Source: Colius striatus (Eukaryota > Chordata > Aves > Coliiformes > Coliidae). Taken from it: a stretch of DNA of 64,000 bases. The position numbers and the translations under genes are program-made. Every line of letters begins with the position of its first letter. Position 1 is the stretch's first letter. Location: the NCBI RefSeq assembly GCF_028858725.1, contig NC_084768.1, positions 29,852,664 through 29,916,663 of the forward strand. Direction: 5' to 3'. Positions 34,969 to 46,700 of this stretch are shown in pieces. Below the pieces are notes generated by a model. That model did not search any database. It saw only the letters and a list, made by a program, of their open reading frames with translations, and was not told where the DNA came from.

Positions 34969-37900
34969 TAAGTATGGCTGGTTCCTGCATCCTCAGGACC
35001 TGAAGAACCTAGTGGGGTTTTCCACAGTAATGCAGATGCCAGAACCTATTTATGTGCAGAGTTCAGGGCATTACGGAGGTCATACTGATAATTTGATTAG
35101 AGGGACTTGCGGTGCCCATATTTACTGGTAGGGCTGAGTATTAGGCACCTAAAGGCAGGACACAGTACAATTTTGAGTGGTGTGCTAGCACTAGCACCAC
35201 AGTTGAAGCTTTGCTTTGAGAGCACCATTGCTATGCCAGGACAGAGAGAACATGTGTGTGCCTGTCTGTTCTTTCATCATCCCTCCTCCTCTAGTGTCAG
35301 GGTAATGTGAAGCTGCATGTGAAGGCCAATTATGATACTTATCACTTCCTCTGACAGTGCCAAGATACCACTTTTTCATGTGGCTCCGTTTCTGTTTTGG
35401 TGCTGACACAGAGCCAGTGAGATTAGGAAGGTGAAAATTGCTCACTTCTAGAAAGTTTGTCTCTCAGCCTCTTTATCCTTTTGGATTTATGCCTTGCTTT
35501 TGGGATATAAAAAGCCTCTTGTGTCTGCATTAGCACTCAGCATTAAAGGAAATGAGGAACAAAGGGCTAATATTCCTTTAAAAGGAAAAAATCATGCCCT
35601 ACTTTAGTAAGATGCTTAAGATTCTTGTGAATGGAGGCTATAAGGCATATTAAACTGCTCTGTGTTCTGTTTTTCCTAGTCCTGCTGATTCAGACTTTAC
35701 TAGAATACCTGCTACAATTGACTGCTCTGTAGGTGCAGTCCTGAAGTGACAGGTTGCTGTTAGGACAGTGCCTGAGGAGTCTACATGTCTCATCAAAGGG
35801 TTACATTTTTCTCTTTAACTTTTCTTTCAAGGCCCATGCAGGTAAGGACTCCTACATAGAGCTTTACTGATCAAATGCTCAAGCAGTATCCCTCAGTTAA
35901 TAAGAAGTAGCTAGTGTTTGTGGTAATCATTTATATTGTAGGAGCATCAGAAACCCAGGCCAGTTTTACAGCAGGGACACCCAATAGCTGTGTTAGCAGC
36001 TTGCCAGGACACTTACAACATTATTCACTTAAATAGGCACCTATTTTTGTTAGAGTTTATATAGCTTGTGAGGATGCTTTGAGGTATTTCTCTGATACAG
36101 TGGAAGATGAATGAGGATGGTTTTTATTAGAATTTGATGTGGATTGCAGTCTGCACTGGGCCAGCAGTGCCAGAGGGGCAAGGTACAGGCTGCTGTTCAT
36201 CCTTAGGGCTGGCATATGAGGTAGGGAGTCTGGGGAAGGCTTCTTGTTCTGTTGATGGAGAGATCTCTGTGCTGTGTTTAGAGCTGGAGGAGAGTAGTGC
36301 TGGAAAAGAGGCTAGAAATAGCTGGAGAGGATGACCTCAGCAGTGACCTAGCTGACAGCCTGCCTGCGTGAAAGCTGCATGACCTTTAATGTTAACAAAA
36401 AGTTGCACTCTTTACAGTATGGAACAAGTAAAAGATGGAAAGGATATTGGCTTCCCTTGGTGGCCAACTCTTCTTCTTGACTCTTTGAATTGCCAGCTGG
36501 CTAGCAGAGGCAGAGATGCTGTGGTGCTTGTCTGTCAGAGAATTCTAATCTGTGGCCTTTTGCCCCAGCCTCCTCCCATGGGATGGAATGTACAGTCCTG
36601 TATTCTGAGCTCTCACTGGGTGGACCAGAACAACTTGAGAGAATTTTGTGCATTGTCTCTACTAATGCCTTTGAATGTTTTTTTCTCCAAATGCACTGCA
36701 AGCTTGGGGTTATGATGGATGTTGTTTAAACTGCTGGCTAGCCAAACCTCTGGGATATATAGCGAGGCTTAGATTGTGCCATTTAGGGAGACTCTAAACA
36801 TAGCAAGAACAGAACAAATATAGACTGACCATAGATTTACTCTGTCTTGACAAGACACCATACAGAGCCCCTGACTTGACAAGTGTTGGTAAATTGCTTC
36901 CTCTCCTGTGGCTTAAAACAAGCTAAAATCTTATTCTTTGAACAGAAACTTCTACCAAGTCCATAAAGGGGAGGTTGCTGGGTTTCCTTTGTGAGAATAA
37001 AGTCTTATAGTGGCAAAAAAGGGGCCTTGTGAAATTACCTAATGTGGTTTGATTGATTAAAAATTCTGTTTTCCTGTGAGAGAAAGTAATTGTAGTATTG
37101 TGAGCTGGTGAAGGAGAAGGGAAGAGGTGAATGAGTGACACCGAGTGCAGAAAGCCTTAAGAGTATGGGGGATGAGGACAATTGCCTATTTGATGATGGA
37201 GGCTTTGATGGGATAGTGCAGGAGGCAGATCTGTGGCATTCTCTTTGCTACCTACTCAGTCAATATAAAGGTTAAACTGTGACACCTTGGGATGTGGCAC
37301 AGAATCAGGGATGCTGTAAAGGCAGCTCAGCAGAGCTTGGTTAGGACTGGTTTGAAGAGCAGACAGGCTGGTGGTGCCAAGAGTAGCAGCAGGAGTCATC
37401 AAGTGGAGACTTGGGCACAGATTGGAACAGGACACAGTGGAGAAGGCTGTTCCTGTGCCCTTCACCTAATTGCATGAACTGTGGCTTTTGCTTTGAAGAC
37501 CAGGCTGAGGTCAGTTATTTTCCCCTCTTGAGGGAACTGCTGCTTCCCAGAGTTGGGTGGACCTGGATGTGTGAACAGGCATTGGCAGAGCATGGTCAGG
37601 ATAGAAAATCCTACTTGGGTGGCTTGAATCTGACTAAAGCTGAACTGGAAAGTGACTTGGTACATCCAAGAGACAGACTGAGCAGGATGTGAATGAGGGC
37701 CATTAGGTTATACTCTGTAAACTCTTTTCCCAGTGCTTCTCTCAGCACTTTTTGAAAACACGTTCCCTTTCTGCTAGCCAGCCACAGATAGCATTGTGCA
37801 TAATTGTCTGCAACCTACAGATATTGAGGGTCTTTTTGAAAAGGGAGGTAAAATTCTCATCCTGCCCCCATGCTCATCAGTAGGGGAATCCCAGCAGTGA

Positions 37901-38177
37901 TGGTGTTAGTGGCTTGATCTGCCTGATGGCTTGATGGCCACGATTCACACAAAGGAAAGCTTTGCTAATTTTGCAGTTGTTCCTGTTAAAACCCTTTTCA
38001 GTCAGAATTAAATGAGTGCCTAAATCTGCCTGAAAGGCATATTCCAGAACCCCTGAGCCTTGTCTTGTTCCAAGCAGAACCTGTAATTTAGCATCAAAAG
38101 CTTCTGGAATTTGGACATAGAAGCAAATTTTAAAGAAAATACTGAAGGGGGCTGACTGCTCATCGCTTTTCCTACAG
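34969..38177 (+). other. intronic stretch with candidate small exons
   Basis: Holds a possible 10-base microexon at 35832-35841 and a weakly bounded candidate at about 36148-36180. No feature is secure. Confidence 0.25.
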
Positions 38178-38448
38178 CTCCCAAGACACAACACTGTGAA
38201 AGGAAATACTCTTAATGCTTGTGAGAGTCGTCCTGTGGCAACTGATGTGTCTAATTTCAGAGCAAAAGGACTTCTGAAGGGGAGAGGATTAAAACAGGAG
38301 AGGGGAGAAGTGACCCTGTGGGAGATTGTCAACAGATGTTCCATTATAGTTCAAAGAGAGCTAGCAAAAGGCTTCTGCTGCAGGGATATATTAATTCTGG
38401 GCAGTTCAACACAGGGAGACCTGTTTTATGACTGGGAGGATACCTCTG
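38178..38448 (+). CDS. candidate internal exon of the + strand gene
   Basis: A good acceptor (CATCGCTTTTCCTACAG) opens a 90-codon frame plus one base, ending at a modest donor TCTG|GTAACT. The frame begins LPRHNTVKGNTLNACES and contains EVTLWEIVNRCSIIVQREL. The same DNA is also open on the minus strand (37877-38344), which weakens the case. Phase in is 0 and phase out is 1, so it joins neither known exon directly. Confidence 0.22.
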
Positions 38449-40828
38449 GTAACTTTACTTAGCTCTTTATTTGAACTGTGGGTGGGAGATTGGGTCTACC
38501 TGTAAACAGAGGGGGAGCTGAACAGTAGGAGTAAACACATACTTATTTTCTTGCAGCTGTGACCACCGCCTCTCTGATCAAGATCATGCTGGTTTTGTGG
38601 TTCAGAGGGTATTTGGCTGATGTGTCTTTCAAAAGAAAAGCATTACAGAGGAACTGAGGCTAACCATCGTTAAATTGCTGCTGCACGTGAAGCAGACCTG
38701 TGTTATGTCTTTCAAGTATATTTATTAGATGGGAAGTGGGAACAAGCAGAAGGAAGGCAGTGCAGGCTGCCTAGCAGATGAATACATTGATCCCTTTGTC
38801 TTTAAAGTGCACAGGTTTCTCAAGCTTGATGTTGTCTAGCACCCTACCTATGTAATAATGACTTCTTTTAAAAGCTTGCTACTATTGCAGAATCAGCTAT
38901 GGTGGGGGATGTAGTCTGCAAGCTATGTATCACCAGCCACAAGCCGAAGATCCTCTTCTGGGGGCAGGTCTAAGTGTTTTGTCTTCTGAGACTGCTTGGA
39001 AGCTGTGCTTTGGGTGAAAAATCAATGAAATTACTTGTCTCAGATCTGTGAGGAAACACGTCCCCTGTGGCATTCGAGTGGGGAAGAGTCTTCATTCAGA
39101 TGTGGTTGGATGGGGAAGTTTGAAGTGAAGGACTATCTTACAAGGATTAAAGAAAGAATGAAGGATTATCTTACAAGGGATAAAAACCCCATAAACCACA
39201 AACAGTTTTGGGGACCCAATACTGATGAGAGAGACTTTTATATTAGCAGTCATGGTCTTTCAGCTTTGCACATCACTTATGTGTCAGTAGGGGCAGATTT
39301 GGCTGTTTTATGGACAGGAAGCACATGGTTTCTTTTTTCTTTGTGGGGGGTGGAAGGGAGGATGGGAGAGAAGATCCCTCTCTTAATTCTGCCATGCAGT
39401 GTAAGCTGAGGTAGCAAGTAAATGGGAACATCACTGGCAGAGGCTTGGGAGGTACACTTAGAAAAATTCTCCCCCTTCCCCCCTGACAAATCCCTGTTAA
39501 TCCTGCACTGAATGTAGTCACAGAAAACTGATTATAAATAACATGAAGATGTGCAGCCTCCTGTTTCCTTCCTAGGTGTCTGGGAAGTAACAGCAGGCAT
39601 TCTCTGTTCTCCTCTGGGTATGAGAAGAACACTGGCTGCAAAAAGCTTCCTGGGTCATGCATTATTTCATAGCCTTCCTTACTGAAAATTTACTGCTTTG
39701 CTTTCCTGGCTCTCTTCTGCACTCCTGCTCCTCAGATCAGTGCAATGCCTTTCTGGTTCTGCTTTAAGTGGTAGCAAGCACAGGGAACTATTATCCATAG
39801 GAGACTCTCAAGGGAGTTGTTGGTCTTATGAGATCCAATGCTGTCTTGTGCACCCTGGTGCTTGTCATGGCAGTGTCTCTGAACACTGTAGCCTTATTTA
39901 CAGACTTGCAGCGTGACACAGTGGTGAAAATACAGTGTCCAAAGCAAAACTACAGGCACTGAGCCATGAAGGACAACTGTGTGGGCAGAGAACTGGCACG
40001 TAGGGCAGGTAGCCCTGCCCTTGGCACAGCAGCTCTAGCACTGTCACTTTTCAGTTGCTCAAATCCCCTTCCCTTCAAAACATGAGTCTGTAGAGAGGAG
40101 GAAGGTAGGGCAGAGAAGGCAGGTGGGTCTCGGACTCTGTGTTTCTTGTATCTGCGTTTCCTTCCCTCCTATTTAGCTTTAAATGTAAGTGATTTGATAA
40201 ATTCTTGTCCCCTTGCTTGTTCTAATTGTGCCTTAACTGAAGGGGCATTAACACAAAGCCTCATCAAAAGCAGGGGCTGTGTTCAAGGGGACATGCAGAA
40301 ATTACCAACAACTGTTCTCTGGTTCTGTCACTTTGCTTTGCTGCACAGGAAAGACGAAGCCCACGCAACTGGCCCATGGTCCATGTCCAAACCCAGCCAC
40401 CTGGGAGATCCCATCACCTGGCTGGACGTCAGAACTTGGCTGGGCGAAGGCAGGAGCTTTGTGCCTCCTGAGGGCAGCTGCCTGCACCAGCCTGCCCTGC
40501 TGCTGCCTCTCGAGCTAATGCAGAGCTGCTTGGTGCTACCTCCTCTAACAAGGCAGTTCAGCAGTTTGTTCTGCAAAGAATGAATCATCTCTGAATGGGG
40601 TTGGTGGTGAAAAGGCAGAAGCTCCAACACAAACCACCAGAATCATGCTGACTTCAAACCTGAGAAGACTGGATACTTAGTTTTTCTGGTTTGTGTGGTT
40701 TTGTGTTGGGACTGGACTGATAACTCTGCAGGGTTTAAAGTTTAGCCCAAAGTCTTCAGATTACTCAGCAAGAACTTTGCTAGGCTAAGAAGTTTTTGTT
40801 TGCTCTCTCCTTGCTCTTGATCTTCCAG

Positions 40829-40978
40829 GAATTTGCTTTAAAAGATTCATTGTGGGAACTCTTTCAAAACCAGCATAAGCCCAATGCCCCAGTAGTTTCA
40901 CCATATTTTGCTTTCCCAGTAGAAAAATCTTGTAACACCAACAGTGCTGAACTGGGTGATTTTGCCCAAGTATTGTAA
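40829..40978 (+). CDS. terminal coding exon of unidentified + strand gene
   Basis: A long pyrimidine-rich acceptor (GCTCTTGATCTTCCAG) is followed by 49 open codons and TAA. The frame begins EFALKDSLWELFQNQ and ends SAELGDFAQVL. About 255 bases later an AATAAA would end the transcript. The preceding exon must end in phase 0. The family is not recognised. It lies 12 kb from the MMACHC divergent promoter with no other + strand promoter visible between, so I assign it to the same gene as 34848-34967. Confidence 0.42.
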   Translation, partial: EFALKDSLWELFQNQHKPNAPVVSPYFAFPVEKSCNTNSAELGDFAQVL

Positions 40979-41231
40979 CAGCTGGGACAGACTAGTAGCT
41001 CAGGAGAGGCTTTATCAGGTCTGTAGCAAGAGCTAGGCTTTTGAAACAAACCATGAGCACTTACCTCTCCATGGGTCTGAACTCCAAAGGGAAGAGTTCA
41101 AAGTAGCTATAAAGCTAAAGAAAAAGAAGTACCTGCTTTTCAGTTTGCCTTGCATTCTGTGCTACTGAAAGAAGCTTGACAGGTGATGCTACTTAGGTTT
41201 GGGTTTGACTGGGTTTCAGGATGTTTCTGTA

Positions 41232-41237
41232 AATAAA
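41232..41237 (+). terminator. poly(A) signal AATAAA of the + strand gene
   Basis: AATAAA followed by a TTTGGGGGTTG GT-rich element. It faces the poly(A) signal of the convergent mucin-like gene 380 bases away. Confidence 0.45.
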
Positions 41238-41599
41238 GTTTGGGGGTTGCAGTTGACAACAGGCATGAATAAGGAGATCTCCAATTAGAGGCAAAGGAAG
41301 GGATATGTTAAACAGTTTGGTCTAGTGTGGTTCTCTGAGACAGATTTCATCTGATTTGACCGTATAGAAATTAGTCTCAGTCAGCCCAGACAGGGAGTGA
41401 CCCTGACAGAAGCGACATGAGCAGGGGGTGGTGTCCTTCTGAACCCTGAGCTAAGCTTTATAGCTCATACATATTTTCATTAGTATCAGCTCTGTCAGTT
41501 TTCCTACCCCAAACTGCTGCTGTTTATCTATCACAGGATTCACTGTGATCCACAAAAGCTTTTCAGTTAGATATTTGCAAGGAAGATACCAGGAGCAGG

Positions 41600-43730
41600 A
41601 CACCTTTGGCATTTGTAACTTTATTGCAGAAAAAAAAATCCACTATTAACATATTTTACAAGGAAAGTTGCACTTTGGTGTTGGGTGAGTTTTCTTCCTC
41701 ACCCCTTTCCCCTGGACAGTGATGCATGAGAAACCAGAACAACCAGCCCCTGCCCTTCGGTTGTGTGCTGAGACACAGTTCCAGCCAGGATGGAGTTCTG
41801 TTTTCCACCCTAACTTGCCTCTCTTTGTGCCAAAACCCAGTAGCACCCTGCCCTGCAGCAAGGGAAACAAGTCTGTAGCTAGGGAGATTGCTCTGTGCAG
41901 ACAATGCTTGATACAAAAGCTTAGGAGTTGTGACAATTGCCCTTTAGTTTTCATGCAATAATAGCAGGAGAGAACCAACCCTTCTTCCCTATTTTACTGG
42001 GCATCCTTACAATAAATAGATGCAAGGCCAAAGCCAACAGCTGAACCCAAACTGCACTGCAGCCATTTGTCAGCCACTTGGGAAGTAGTAATGCAGGAAG
42101 GAGGAACTGCTGCCTTGCCCAGTTCATCTATCTGAGCCAGGCCTGTTGTGCTCCATCGGTACACTTTGCAGAGAATTTGAGCACTGCTGATGGGAAATTC
42201 CCCTCTGCCTGCTAAGACAAGCAATAACAGCACTGGGAAAACCCAAAAAAGGTACTTTTGCTAGTGAGGCCTGGTAGCTGTCCTTTGTGGGGTCAGTGAG
42301 TGTTGCCACTGAGAGACAGGCTTGTAAGAGCAATGTGGTAGCTAATCTTTAGCCCTTGCTGTATCCTGAGGGAGCAACTGGCTTAGTCAAAAATCAAACA
42401 TTCTACAGAAGGCATGTGTTTCTCTTCACCAGCAGTCAAGGGTGAATTAGAAAACAGGAGCAGGTGTTGATGACACAAAGAAATGTCACACATAATCTGG
42501 TCTTTCTAAGGTAAGGGCAACAAAAGATCCTCAGACTTACACCCAAGAGGCTGTGGTCTGTGGGTTTCCTTGAGGGGCCTCGAGAGCCTTGGATGCAGTC
42601 TACAGCAGTGATACTTTGAGGCAACAGTGCAGAATTTAATCAGCCTGACACCTAGAAAGGGGAGGAAGGCACCTGCATCCAGGATCTGTCCTCAAGACAA
42701 GACACCAACTGGTTGAAAGACCAACATTAGAAGGTAAAGAAGCTTTGACCTTGCATAGCAGAGGAGGGAGAGTGCAGTACTAGTTTTGTATAACTTCCAG
42801 CAACAGATGCTAGCAGCAAAGTGGGAGGTACCTGAGGAAAGGTGTGTGTCAGTCCAGGCAGGGGAAAGGTCGAAAGCATTTACTGAGCCTGGGTGAGGAG
42901 TTTGCACAGATGCTGAAAGCATCAGTATGGGAGCCAGTTTCCTAATTTTGGTGAGACCAAATGAGTGTGTCTAATTGCCAACAGATTGAGTCCTATCAAG
43001 CCCCATTAAGCTAAAATTACATTAGCTTTCCTCCCAGCAACTTCAAAGCAACATCAAGTAGCAGGGGCACTTCTCCAGTGGCCACAAAACTGTTTTCCCT
43101 GGTTAAAGAGAAAAGGTATGCATGTAGGAAGAAAGCAGAGCAGTCTGTTGTCCTCCTGAGAGGTATTTTGGGATGAGCAGTGCCAATCCCAGACTAAAGC
43201 TGAAACAGGAACAAAAAAAAGTGCAAGAAAAAAACCCAAAACAACCAACCTTAAAAATACAGAACAAGAGGGTACCCAAGAGAACCGATTTCCACATCCT
43301 TGGCTCCCTCAGAAAAGAGCAGTCTCCACTGTGCTGACACCACCAGCATTAAGAGCTCTTGAATGGATCTTTACCCACCTCCTTTGAAAGCAGCAGCTAC
43401 CAAGATGGACAGAAGAGATCCCTGCAGAACGTGATGGCAAAGGTTGTCTTGGCTAATTGGCCACCACACTAAAAGGAGGAGGCACCTCTTCAGGACACTG
43501 TTTCGAGGAGAGCTTGGAGGAAAGGGCCAGACTTTGGATCTGATTCCCAGCATAAAAACTTCAACACTGAACTATTTTAAAATGTCTAAAACCAAAAGCC
43601 ATCTGAAAAGGACCTTTCAGTTGTGTGCAAATCACAGCCCCTCATTCCTCAGCAGATCGTCTGGGACCAAGTCCTCAAGGCTTCCTCCTCTGGGAAGTTC
43701 AGCCGGCCAGGCAGAGGACAGCCTGGTTGC
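41600..43730 (-). other. 3' UTR of the mucin-like gene
   Basis: The stretch from the TAG stop (43731-43733) to the minus-strand AATAAA at 41620-41625 has no intron-exon signature of its own. I read it as one long 3' UTR. Shorter alternative ends cannot be excluded. Confidence 0.4.
41620..41625 (-). terminator. poly(A) signal AATAAA of the mucin-like gene
   Basis: Minus strand reads GCAATAAAGTTAC. It is placed 2.1 kb after the stop codon. Confidence 0.45.
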
Positions 43731-46700
43731 CTAGTAGCTGTAGAGTGAGAGAGGGGTGTCCTCCATCATGTCATCCTAGAAGCAGAGAAGAGGGTGCTTT
43801 AATGAGGTGTCTCCACAATGGCATGCAGTCCCAGCCTGGAAGGGTGCTGTGCAGGCAGCATGGTCTTCTCATTCACACTGTCACTGTGTGGCCATCTGCC
43901 CAGCAATCCACCTAAATGCTGTCCCTGTGGAATTCCTGGATCTTTAGACTGTCACTCTCCCCTCCTGCTGCAGCTTTTGGAGAGAAGAGGTGTATGCAGG
44001 AAGAGCCTGCCTGCTGCAGGGGTGTGGAAAACCCTGTCTGTGGAAAACTCCACTCAGCTTGAAACAGCATCAGCTTGCTTGAGAGCTGCAGAAGGGAATC
44101 AGTACTCTGGCCCAGAAAGCACAGTCAGCTGCAGCTTCCCCAGAGCTAATCCAGCCTCTGAAACTCACGTATCTTTTTATATCCCCAAAGAGTCCAACAC
44201 AAACAGACAGACAACCTCCCTGAAACAGCACAGAATCTGCTGTTATAGTCACAAAGCAAATATATCAGAATACAGGAGGTGAGGCTAGGAAGGTGTCATT
44301 TCAGGGGAAGCTGGGCTGGAGCTCCCCTTCCTCTCTCTATTTAACCTCTTAGCATTCCCCTGCTGAGTGAGGGGAAGGCAGAGAGCTTCTTTAGTGGCCA
44401 ACCTTGCGACTTGCTGTCTTGATTCAAACCCTGGGTGGAAGAAGAGGGACCTAAGAGGGAACAGGAGTCGTGATCAACATTCTTGCTGCTGCATTGCTAA
44501 CGCAGTAGAAGGGGAAATGCCTGGCAGGCAGCAGCAAGCCAGACCGTGTCAGGCTGGGCTGAAGCCGTGACTCACCATGGGCAGGTCCTGCAGGCGCCGG
44601 AACTCCATGCGGCTGTTGTGCTGGCGGTACCTGAGGAAGCCCACCAGGCCCAGGATGCCCACCATGACAATGAAGACAGAGATCACAGTGATGACCAAGG
44701 GATCAGCCCTCGTCGTGTCAGCCAAAGGAGAACTGGGTAGGTCTGCAAAGATATCAAGGGAATGATGCCAAAGGAGAGCCTTCAAGGACCAGAGTTAGCA
44801 AAGCCTTGTCTTTTCTGGTTCTGCTTAGTACAAATATAAAGCAATCTTGGAGCAGGAATAAAAGTGGAGCATTTACCTGGATTTTCATCATCACCAACAT
44901 CCAACACGGAAGCTTTCTCATGCATGGGCTCTAATGGCTGCTCCAGTGCAGATGTGCTGCTGGGGATGGCAGCTGTGCTGGTAGCAGTGGAGCTGCTCAG
45001 GAGGGGTCTCACCGTCGCAGTGCTGGAGGTGGTAGCAGGGGACGTGCTCCCTATGGTGGAGATGGGAGAAGAAGAGGGTCTGGACTCCACGGTGTTCTCG
45101 GTGGCACCCACAGGGCTTGTTCCTGGCCTGGTTTCAGACCTCACTGCTGTGGGCCCCACAGTCAGCCCATCAAAAGGCCCCAGTTGAGAGCTGTTGGTTG
45201 TTGCTGCAAAATAGGAACAAGGAGTTATTTCAAAGGATAAAGTGCAAGCATGGTGTTCTGTGGGACTGAATGAGACGGAAGCAAGACTATAAGGAAGACT
45301 GCTGGGACTAGCAGAAGAGCAGCCTGCTAACAACCCTATGGAAAACAAGCTGGTCCTATAGTGCAGCTACAACTGAGCCACTCTAAGCCACAGTGCTTAG
45401 AAAATCCTCTTGGTTTTCATCTGTGCTGATCTGTAATGTCAGCCAACCTCAGCTGGGCCCACAAGTCCTGTCCTCTGGGGACAAAGGACAAGCAGAGAAG
45501 CCTTAAACAGCTCTCCACTGAGCTGGGGATCATCCCAGAGCAAAAGACTGGGAAAAGTGTCTCATTCCTCCTTGCGAGGAAGGCAAAGAGAGCTGCCCAG
45601 GGAATGGGTAGCAGTGTCCCCTGAGGCTGTGTTTGAGCTGTGACAGAAGCCAGGGCAAAGGATGTGGCTGTGCATGAACACCATGCAAACCAGCGGTCGA
45701 TGGATAATGTGCCTCGCATCAGGGGTGTGTGACAGCCTGGCAGGTCCCAAAGTGGGCCAGACTGGGATTGCAGACCCTGTAGCCAGTCTCCACACTGCCC
45801 AAGAAGGATCTGAAGGTGGGGTGTGGGTTCTCATGGTTGCCCAGGAATGGAGGGCTGATGACTATGCCTGCCCATCTCCATGCCTTGTGTTAAGGGAGGG
45901 TGGGCAGGCTGAACCCCCAGCTCTGGTGCAGGAAGAGCCCAGCTGGGCAGCACTGCTGGAGCACTTTGCTTCAGATGATACATGAAGGACTTCCCTGCAC
46001 ACAATCAATATCTTCACCAGAAAGCAGCCAGTACAATTCATACTGTAATGAATGGGTTTTGCAAAGAGGTTGCTGAACTAACATCATCTCCACAAGTCAG
46101 TCCCACTGACCTGGCCACACTTAACATCTCATTCCCCTTTCCTCCCTCTACCCAGTTCCCATGAGAGTTCCCAGAAGCTTCCAGGTTGTGCATCCTTCGG
46201 GCAGGACATTAAGCACAGGCTGTAAAGGCAAAACCTCACCCAACACAGTGCTCAGAGGAAGCGTGGGGGTGGCACTGCTGGTGTCATCCATCTCTTCAGT
46301 TGTGCTGAAAGGTTCTGTGACTCCGTGGTGGGGCTGGTTCTCTTCCAGAGTACTGGCAGTTGGGGTAGGGGAGGGGATTTCGGTGCTGCTGTTGACTGAC
46401 AAGGTGGTGTTGTGCTCATGCCACGTAACAGTGACCTCCCCAGGGCTGGCAGTGGTGGAAGCCTGCAGTGTCTCTGTCTTGGTGCCTACTATGGGAGTGG
46501 TAGGGATGGAGGCATTCTCCATCTCTGCAGCATGGGCGCCAGTGGCACTGAGTGTTGCAGCAGTAGTCACTGGACTCAAGTCAGAGGCTTGATGAGTTGG
46601 TAGCACTGTGCTAAGAAAAGGTGATGGTGCCACCATGGTCTCCATTGTCTTCTGTCCCTCTCCTGTGGAAGAGAGTTAAGAAATGCTGAGAAGTTTGTCA

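Noticed and set aside
37877-38344. 155-codon minus-strand frame
   Set aside because: No minus-strand promoter or splice sites, and it overlaps a plus-strand frame with a better acceptor. Kept only as a reason to doubt the plus-strand candidate.
28841-41250. TESK2 as the identity of the + strand gene
   Set aside because: TESK2 follows in mammalian order, but no kinase-domain exon is visible, and the terminal exon does not resemble the TESK2 C-terminus as I know it.
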